Assembly: GCA_009602725.1 (NCBI GenBank)
Contig: WELB01000123.1
Location: 322,296 to 350,341 of the forward strand
DNA: 28,046 bases
DNA from: Spirogloea muscicola
Lineage: Eukaryota; Streptophyta; Zygnematophyceae; Spirogloeales; Spirogloeaceae
Direction: 5' to 3'
How positions within the stretch are numbered: the stretch's first letter is position 1; the number at the start of each line of letters is the position of its first letter. The translations under genes were made by a program, and so were the position numbers. Shown here piece after piece: positions 21,591 through 28,046 of the stretch. The notes below the pieces were generated by a model. It was given only the letters and a program-made list of their open reading frames with translations. It was not told the DNA's origin and did no database searches.

Positions 21591-24416
21591 TTATCGGATG
21601 CATCGGACGTGGACTCCTCCTGGGGTCAACTGTCCATCCCTCTCTGGTTTAGTTGAGCTCTTCTCTGGTGTTGCAAATACGTTCCAAACACGCAAGGTCT
21701 CGTCTGCAGCAGCCGTTGCAACCCGGCCACTACTTGGGTCCTGCGACACTTGCAGACAGTCAAGAACCTGATTTCACCTTCTCGTTTGGCTACAGCAATT
21801 ATGTTCCTGTTTGTCATACACCGGATTGAGTCCAAGGGACAAACTGAGGTGCAGTAAAGACTTCACCAATCACAGTGACCCTGCTACAACATATTGCAGC
21901 AGATTGGATGTGTGTTGCACCCATGTAAATAGTGCCATCCTCCAGACAAGGGCCTCGCCCTGGGTAGATGCCTTGAGCTGCTTTAGCAGATGCATGCAGG
22001 ACACACAGGAGAAGGTAATATACTTGAGTAATGTGCAGAACCCTGTTGGTATGTCCTGTCAGCTCCGCAATCCTGACCATGGAAGGATACTTCCACAAGC
22101 ACAGCTGGTTCTTGCTGAACCCGTGCGCGCTCAATAGTTCCTTTCTATGCTTGTCCCAGAGCAAGCCACATACCTGCCACCATATTCAGAAACACTGGTC
22201 CTTCCTGAGATGATATGATATCATTGATGTCTGAATTGAGTGTGAGCAGATGTGCAGAGAGACTGGTCCTTCCTAACATGGACAAACGCAGGAGCACAGT
22301 ACAGGCTGATACCTGAGCATCTGTATCAATAGAATCAAGACATGTGCCAGAGTGCGTGTTCCAGAATTTGATACAACGATCTGCTGTACCTCCACCTGTG
22401 GCGACCAGGTTGCTCTGCCACATGCAAAGCACCAGCTCAGAAGGCTGCAAAGGACGAGAGCTGCAGAGGACAAGTGCGCATCAAGATCCACTTGACCAAG
22501 AGACCAGCACACTTGTAGCTTGCATGCACAACCTACGTATGCAGGGCCTCACTTGAAAAGGGCACCATGCAAGAGCCTTGACACCAGCATGATGGTCTGC
22601 AAAGCGGTGCAGATAGCCAGTTGTGCCTCTGCCTGTAGCGGCTGCTATGTCCCAGATGTGGACCAGATTGTCGTTGCCACCGCTTGCCAAATGGCGGCCC
22701 GAAGCAGACCAACGGAGGCCACAGATCTCCTGATGATGACCCGTGAGTTCCGAAGTCCTGTGCTCACGTGATCTCACTGCCATGAGCGGAGACATTTCTG
22801 TGTCACTGATTGACGGATGAGAGACATAGTCATGCAACATGTGCACAGGCATAATTCAGTTGCAGAGCTTGGCAAGACAGCTGAAAGGTGTTTCTGATTG
22901 AGCAGTGTTGAATCGGTTATCGGCTAGTGCAATGCACCATCATGGTTGTAGATGAGGGCGTCGCAGCCGCCCGAGGAGAGCATGTGCTCATTCCATGCAA
23001 GCGACCCAACTCGCGCTCTGTGTCCAACCAGCCGTCGGACCTGCCGAGCCAAGGAACAAAGCGCTACCAGATGTTGGCCTTGCACACTGCTTAGACCACA
23101 ATGCTGACGTTTTAAGAAGTAGCAATAATACAGTAGCTACCATGACAGATGGTGAGGTTAGCAGAGGTGGCAGCCTGCTCAAGCCGTACCCTACATGCAC
23201 TTGAAGTGCAACACACGTTTGAGATGAGGAGCAACTGGTTACAATTAGCAGCTAAGACCGAGAACGTGTAAACCTCTCCTTACGTAGGTGCCTTCCACTA
23301 ACCTGACGCATGGGAGAGGTGTTCCACAGCTGTATCTCAGTGCTTCCTAGGCCAATGGCTATGGTTTTCCCGTCTCGCGCCCATGCCAGACTGCAAGAGA
23401 AGCAGATCATGCTTGACTTCGGCACGCATTGCCATGCCAATGCTCTGGGCTTGGAAGCTTGGACAAAGCGTCACCTGGAGACGTAGTCATCAGCTAGGCA
23501 TGCCGCTATCTCGTGCACTTCTCCATTATTGCAATTCCAGAGGTGGACAACGCCCTCCATAGCGACTGCCACCACATTGGTGCTAGACCAGTCGAGCACG
23601 TTGATGTAAAAGTCGTCCTTGATGAGCGGGAGGTCCAGGATCAAGTCTGGCCTCTGCAAACGAGAAACCAGATACCTGACTAAGCTGAACACTCCTGTCT
23701 GTCATAGGGCTGGGCTATGTCCTACTCCTCTCCAAAAACGTCAGAATGAAAAGGAAGCTGCAGGCTGGAATATCCACCTCCTTCAAGCGTCGTACGGGGG
23801 TTGTCCGAGGAGCCGGTAGCGGGAGTGGTTGGACGTCTGCAGGGTGGAGCAGCCTTGCCGACGACGGCCCATCCAGAAACACTGGGGGCTTGCTGCGAAA
23901 GGCCAGAACCTTTGTAGGAGCCCCTCCAGGAGGGCTCACGCAGCTGTCTGCGAAGCCAAAGACGTTCTCCGCTAGCTTCTTCCGATACTCTTCCTGCACA
24001 GCAAGACAGGCACTTCGCGAAGCGCTCGAAGCTGTGGCCAGCTGTGCCGGAGATAGGGGCAGCGCTGTACAACGATAAGCCTACCCTGATCGGAGTGGTG
24101 CAGCACTCCGCCAGCGAGGTGTCCAGAGCGGTGCGCAGGAAGTTGTACTGCGCGGCGCTCGCGTCGCCGGCGTCCCGCGCGGGGATGAAGCGGTCTCCGC
24201 ACTGCACGGCAGCCAGGCCAGTAGCTCCGGATTCAGCGAAACAGCTCTATCAACGTAATAAAATGGAGTGAGGATGTGAGCAAGCGGCGCAGGCGCGCGC
24301 GCTGACGAGCCGCCGGCTTCGGCAGGCGGCATGCAGCTACGTCGCGGCGCTCGCTAGCGAACCAGGAGAGCAGGCGGCCGAGCGGCGGAGCGGGAGGGCG
24401 TCCTCGCCGGATCCAT
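21591..24416 (-). CDS. CDC20: Cell division cycle protein 20 (CDC20), APC/C co-activator, WD40
   Basis: Activates the anaphase-promoting complex ubiquitin ligase at mitosis. Ten exons (-): 24416-24363, 24201-24085, 23993-23778, 23653-23475, 23390-23303, 23040-22938, 22776-22553, 22414-22313, 22173-22024, 21740-21591; 1383 nt, 460 residues. The C-box DRFIPAR is at residues 21-27. [13 protein letters not shown] and [10 protein letters not shown] (about 58-94) are CDC20-type and distinguish it from CDH1/FZR. Seven WD40 blades follow: [97 protein letters not shown] and [32 protein letters not shown] precedes the tail. The protein ends in Ile-Arg, the tail that docks on the APC/C, which supports the last exon. 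Exon 1 ([18 protein letters not shown]) is the least certain: it is chosen because phase and the CAG|TGC acceptor fit. I saw no KEN box. Confidence 0.93.
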
Positions 24417-24830
24417 GGCGGGGGGGGCGCGGGTCGACTGGCTAGCTCCAGGTGGCCTGCAGCCGGAGGGGGGCCCGACATTGAGCCGGTTAGAAGCCGG
24501 TTAGTGAAATTGCTCGTGACTGCCGGCCGGCAAGCGGGGGTCCGTCTCGACGACCGATTGACGACTGTCGTTGGCATCGGACCGAAGCGCCGTTTGGGCT
24601 GATTGATCGCCCTGGCAGCGATGACCGCCCCACTAACGGCCACTAACCGGCGTGAGACGACCGTTGCTGGGACGGGCGGCGGCTGTGGGGTATTGGCAAG
24701 CTCCGCATTCTCGACATTCGTGTGACGTGATTCGAACTAGTCGGATACTCGCCGGCCAGGGCGGGGCTCTCACGACGAGAATCGAGGATTCGGCCCCAAA
24801 CCCCCGCGCTAACTGTCCTCCAATCTAGAC
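24417..24830. other. GC-rich upstream region of CDC20
   Basis: About 0.4 kb with no recognised gene. A long minus-strand frame (24233-24643) overlaps CDC20 exon 1 in another phase and has low-complexity Pro/Arg content, so I treat it as a shadow. The CDC20 promoter is expected here; I see no clear TATA box. Confidence 0.5.
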
Positions 24831-25175
24831 CGTGTCCATTCCTTTGGGCTGGCCTCTCACAGCCACCAGGTAGCTTGGACGCGTTGTTCCTCCAAGTGGC
24901 TGTAGGCTGGTGTGCTGGAGATCTGCAGGAAGAGTGAGAGAAAGCTGCTACTCTTCCAGAGAAGAATGCGGCTGCTGATATGAAAAGAAGGTAGGGGCTG
25001 AGAAAGGCCAGCCCAAAAAGAATGGACAAGGTCCAACGAGCCGGAAGGCGCCTGAAACCGCACAGCTAGCCACGAGCAGATGGAAGCGGATGACTCTTCC
25101 AGTAGTGAGGACGCTTCCAGGAGAGGGCGGTGGCTGGAAGAGGCCAGCCCAACAAACTGAATGAACAAAGTTCGA
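24831..25175. repeat. Dispersed hairpin repeat cluster, at least three copies in both orientations
   Basis: A minus-orientation copy (24831-24866) reads GTGTCCATTCCTTTGGGCTG then GCCTCTCACAGCC. Two plus copies follow. One ends GGCCAGCCCAAAAAGAATGG then ACAAGGTCC (about 24994-25034). The other begins CTCTTCCAGTAGTGAGGACG and ends GGCCAGCCCAACAAACTG then AATGAACAAAG (about 25092-25171). The opposed outer copies make an inverted arrangement about 340 bases long, suggestive of a small non-autonomous element or nested insertion. Confidence 0.7.
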
Positions 25176-25204
25176 AGGGGCCAGAGAAATCGCTAAAGTA
25201 CACA

Positions 25205-25440
25205 GGGAACCAAGGAATTACGAAACACTCATTAACCCCCTGGTAAGCAGCCGCTGGTCGGAGAAATTAGTACTGGAGTAGCGGGTCCCCTGGCCAGGGC
25301 AAGAGGCTGCAGCCAATGCGACCGGCACGCAGATGCAGCGCTCGTGCCATTGACCGCTGCAGTGAGACTGACAGGCGCATGCGATAGACCTGAGCGAGAG
25401 AGCCTGCTGCGTCGATGTACAGCCTGCTCCTCGCGGTAAT
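25205..25440 (-). pseudogene. Second LINE-like relic, minus strand, frameshifted
   Basis: The minus strand reads AAGSLAQVYRMRLSVSLQRS...LHLRAGRIG in one frame and a terminal RLLTRGLMSVS in another. It therefore carries at least one frameshift relative to the copy at 7007-7369, which has YRMRLSLSLQHS, RAGR and LTRG in a single frame. Nucleotide similarity continues past the C-terminus (TTAATGAGTGT here, ATAATTAGTGT there). The non-LTR polyprotein assignment is from recalled motifs and is moderate; the relationship of the two copies is seen directly. Confidence 0.5.
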
Positions 25441-25499
25441 GTCGGGAGACTGCGCTGCGCGAGAGCCGGTGCAGGAGCTCGAGCCACCGAGCGCCAAAC

Positions 25500-25560
25500 G
25501 GGGCTCTTCCGAAAGGGGCGAGGGCTGTGAAAAGCCAGCCCGAAAGAAGAAGCCGAAAGA
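25500..25560 (+). repeat. Dispersed hairpin repeat copy beside the LINE-like relic
   Basis: GCTCTTCCGAAAGGGGCGAG then GGCTGTGAAAAGCCAGCCCG. GGGCTG and CAGCCC form the stem. It closely matches 7643-7669, which lies near the other LINE-like relic. Confidence 0.7.
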
Positions 25561-26370
25561 GCTTGATTTTAATTTAGGCATGCAGCCACTGGACAGGCGA
25601 AGAACTCGACACGACCTCGGGCGCTTTCGCCGCTCGCAGTGCAATTTTTGTAGCCTAGACACTCTTCTCCGTGCTTCTGCCTGAACAGTGTACTGGCTTG
25701 ATATGGCTTCCCATTCATTTCATGCGCACCTGTGCTATTATACTTAACGTGCTATACCGTGCTAAACCATTTCACTGCGCACTCTGTGGACAACGTGCTA
25801 TAATAGGAAGACGAAGAGTGGCAGTAAGCTAACGTGCTCATTAAGCAACTTGGGCTAAGTCACAGGTGAGACAGCAGCAAGTGGACGTTTGCGGGTCCTG
25901 TGACCTTGACATGCCCTGAAGCTGTACACGAGCAGCCAGTTAGCATAGGAGGCCAGTCATTGTAGCTCTCACCAGCCATACGGGCCTAAAACTGCTGACA
26001 GAAGTCGAACATGCCGTGTACAGCTTACTGGGCCATTGGCAATGACACGCACATAGTCAATGAGGACTGCTACAAAATTGTAGCTGGTGCTGTCCAAGTT
26101 AATGACGTGCAGCAAAATCAGGAGTGCAGCCAGATTCCAGCAAGATACTGGAGCATTCTCAAAGTAATGATACCGCACTCAACATTGCAGCACGACCATG
26201 TATCTCCAAGTTTACACTTTATTCTACATGACATATGCTGCCAACCCCTACCCCTCTACTCCCACATACGTCACTCCACTCTCGACAATCACTATCGATA
26301 ACCAGAGGCGAAGCACGGAAAGAAAGTGTACAATTGTCAAGCGCCCGTACTAGGCCACCTTGAGGGAGCC
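25561..26370. other. Spacer downstream of the cysteine-rich gene
   Basis: About 0.8 kb with no recognised gene. The right end is the 3' untranslated region of the cysteine-rich protein gene. At about 25738-25805 a CGTGCTATA-type phrase recurs three times within 70 bases (CTGTGCTATTATA, CGTGCTATACCGTGCTA, CGTGCTATAATAGG), a weak local duplication. Confidence 0.5.
26212..26216 (-). promoter_or_regulatory. Putative TGTAA polyadenylation signal of the cysteine-rich gene
   Basis: Reads TGTAA on the minus strand, about 155 bases after the TGA of the cysteine-rich secreted protein gene. The motif is seen; its function is inferred. Confidence 0.4.
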
Positions 26371-26974
26371 TCACACGTCGCAATTGCAAGGTTTGCTCAG
26401 CTGCTTTGCGCAGGAAAGGAGGCAGTGGCAGTAGCTGTAGTAGCGCCACCAATCCAATTGTGTGCAGTAGCAGAAGATTGGCGACCTGGCCCCACACTGG
26501 AACATACCGGGGCAAGTCGGGTCGCCAGCATATTGGCAGGTGGGGGCTGCAAGCGGCACAAGGAGGTGAGCGAGCTGTGATTTTCTGCCATGAATTGCTT
26601 GACTTCAGCTTTAGCAGAAGATGAGGAACCTTGCATGTAATGAGCAAGCGCTTGCTTAGACTCGCTTTTACAGCTGCACTGCACGAGTAGTAACTGATAA
26701 CAAGTGCTCTCACGTCTCGTCTCGAGAGAGTGTGTGCAGGAGACTTACAAGACCAGACGACTGCAACACCACTGTCTTGCAGTATGCGCATGTGCTGCGC
26801 CTCAGCGTCCTGCAAGTCGGAGTTTTCATTCAGCTTAATTGGGGGAACCGCGACGTGCTCCTGAAGCCTCGATGGAGCTGGCTGCAGCCGCCCTGCAGCA
26901 TCCGCGAAGCTGGCCACAGCCAGCGCCACGACAGCGGCGGCGAGGAAGCAGTCGCGCACAGAGAGCCTGGCCAT
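26371..26974 (-). CDS. Small secreted cysteine-rich protein, function unknown
   Basis: Not a family I recognise. Two exons (-): 26974-26749 and 26546-26371; 402 nt, 133 residues. Exon 1 begins MARLSVRDCFLAAAVVALAV then ASFADAA, a clear signal peptide with likely cleavage after about residue 27. A polar linker with AVPPIKLNENSDLQDAEAQH follows. Exon 2 encodes a compact domain with ten cysteines, including CYC, CHC and CNC pairs and an aromatic DWWRYYSYC segment, and stops four residues after... CNCDV. The intron (26547-26748) has donor CTT|GTAAGT and acceptor GCTTGCAG|CCC, with matching phase 1. A TATA box lies 95 bases upstream. The protein is probably extracellular or in the secretory path with disulphides. 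The exon 2 acceptor is inferred from phase only. Confidence 0.65.
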
Positions 26975-27069
26975 GGTGGCCTGCAGCTGGCAGCCGGAGG
27001 TGAGTTGAGGGGCAGGCGTCCGAAGGGGGAGTGGTAGGAGGTTGCATTCTGCGATAAGCTTTGGAGGAG

Positions 27070-27075
27070 TATATA
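27070..27075 (-). promoter_or_regulatory. TATA box of the cysteine-rich protein gene
   Basis: CACTATATACTCC on the minus strand, 95 bases upstream of the ATG at 26974. It would place transcription start near 27040 with a 5' leader of about 65 bases. It is the clearest TATA element I see in the window. Confidence 0.55.
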
Positions 27076-27329
27076 GTGAGGGCAGAGTGAACAGTCGACT
27101 TGAGTGGAGGTTGCAGTGCTCGGGCTCACAGGGGTGGAGAGGAGGGAGGGAGGTGGGCGGTGTGGATTTGGGTTTGATCCCCTTTCTCCTAAGCTGAAGG
27201 GTCCAGTGTCAAGAGAGGTCGAGGCACGGTCAAGGGCTGGGGAAAAGCGAGACGGGCTCGATCTCTGACATGGCTTTTGTTGGAGGAAAGAGTACACCAG
27301 GTGAGTGAGCACGGGCATATTGGAGCAGA

Positions 27330-27530
27330 AGAAGAGGAATAGTTCTTCCAATGTAGGGCAGTGGCTGTGAGAGAATGAGTCTTCCAGTAGAGGGCGATGG
27401 CTAGCCCAAACAAGAATGTGGGGAGGCCAGCCCAAAGGAAACAGCGCTTCCAAGGTTTGATAGCAGAGGCTGTGAGAGAAGTGTGAGAGGCCAGCCCAAA
27501 GAATTAAAGGTCTGAAGGCCGGAAAGGCCG
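27330..27530 (+). repeat. Dispersed hairpin repeat, tandem cluster
   Basis: Three or four overlapping units of the family. GTTCTTCCAATGTAGGGCAG then TGGCTGTGAGAG (27342-27373); GTCTTCCAGTAGAGGGCGAT then GGCTAGCCCAAAC; GAGGCCAGCCCAAAGGAAAC; and GAGGCTGTGAGAGAAGTG then TGAGAGGCCAGCCCAAAG (about 27467-27504). The left motif CTTCCA-GTAGAGGGC, middle GGCTGTGAGAG and right GGCCAGCCCAAA define the consensus. Confidence 0.7.
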
Positions 27531-27574
27531 GAAGGTGCAAAAAGACGAAGCCACTCTCCGTATCTTTTGTGAAG

Positions 27575-27850
27575 AAACAGCTCTTCTAAGAATACACGTA
27601 AGAAAAAAAGTGCTCGCCCGTAGAGAAGAGGGACACGCATCAATAATCTCAGGAGAGAGGAGAAAGTGGCTCTACCAGAGGGGCTGTGATCAGCCAGCCC
27701 GCCATCCGGAAACGATCTGACAGGATCCGAAGAGGCCCAGAAAGATCTGAACAAGGCCCGAAGAGGCCGAAAGAAGGTGCTCGCCCATTGAGAAGAGGGG
27801 CTGGCGAAGCCAACCCAAAAAGAATGGACAATGTTCAAAGCCAAAGAAAG
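27575..27850 (+). repeat. Dispersed hairpin repeat, distal copies and duplicated segment
   Basis: GTGCTCGCCCGTAGAGAAGA (27610-27629) recurs as GTGCTCGCCCATTGAGAAGA (27777-27796), a direct duplication about 167 bases apart. The second is followed by GGGGCTGGCGAAGCCAACCC and AAAAAGAATGGACAATGTTC. The unit 27770-27850 is about 90% identical to the reverse complement of 6334-6416. A weaker core GGGGCTGTGATCAGCCAGCCC occurs at 27681-27701. Confidence 0.75.
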
Positions 27851-27930
27851 AGGTGCTGAAAGGCGCTTTTCCCAAGGGGAGGGGCAGTTGAAGGGGGGGG
27901 GATGGGGGAGGCAGAGAGAGGAGGGGGGGG

Positions 27931-28046
<116 letters not shown>

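Noticed and set aside
24996-25171. GGCCAGCCCAAA-flanked segments as small structural RNA genes
   Set aside because: No conserved promoter boxes or known RNA fold; dispersed repeat origin is simpler.
26830-27540. 236-codon open frame on - overlapping the cysteine-rich gene start
   Set aside because: It translates the hairpin repeats and the opposite phase of the signal peptide exon, and lacks any family resemblance.
27331-27850. CRISPR-like array of spaced repeats
   Set aside because: The units are degenerate, unevenly spaced, in both orientations elsewhere, and in a eukaryotic genome with no cas genes.

Overview
The window is nuclear DNA from a eukaryote, most likely a green alga (Chlorophyta, perhaps a trebouxiophyte). 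Four things point there. Every recognisable gene is split by many short spliceosomal introns. The best matches I recall are plant-type versions: land-plant-like ATG101, a plant coclaurine-N-methyltransferase-like enzyme, and plant-type asparagine synthetase. Exons are GC-rich beside AT-richer introns and spacers. TGTAA, the usual chlorophyte polyadenylation signal, lies downstream of some genes. The species call is inference; the gene calls come from reading the exons directly.

Layout. 1-637 is an uninterrupted (CA)n tract. 724-1625 (+) is a PAP2 lipid phosphatase with an unresolved 5' end. 3740-5951 (-) is ATG101, seven exons. 6.1-8.5 kb is repeat-rich and holds a relic of a LINE-like element. 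8577-11295 (-) is a CNMT-like SAM methyltransferase, nine exons. 11534-11615 (+) is a tRNA-Ser(CGA). 12525-14446 (-) is the succinate dehydrogenase iron-sulphur subunit, four exons. 15754-20653 (+) is glutamine-dependent asparagine synthetase, fourteen exons. 21591-24416 (-) is the APC/C activator CDC20, ten exons, ending in the diagnostic Ile-Arg tail. 24.8-25.7 kb is repeat-rich with a second LINE-like relic. 26371-26974 (-) is a small secreted cysteine-rich protein of unknown function with a TATA box. The window closes in hairpin repeats and a (GA)n tract.

The named genes are ordinary housekeeping genes: autophagy initiation, complex II, asparagine synthesis, mitotic exit and lipid phosphate metabolism. 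They form no common pathway and there is no operon-like logic. The gene models are supported by exon phases that add up exactly for six of the seven genes, with family motifs crossing the junctions.

The less ordinary content is: (a) a dispersed hairpin repeat family centred on GGGCTG...CAGCCC, in two clusters that also hold the two LINE-like relics in opposite orientations; (b) the ten-cysteine secreted protein; (c) three GC-AG introns among about 41; (d) a perfect 15-bp hairpin inside an asparagine synthetase intron; (e) two single-N positions, each inside a self-complementary CGG/GCC tract just upstream of a start codon.
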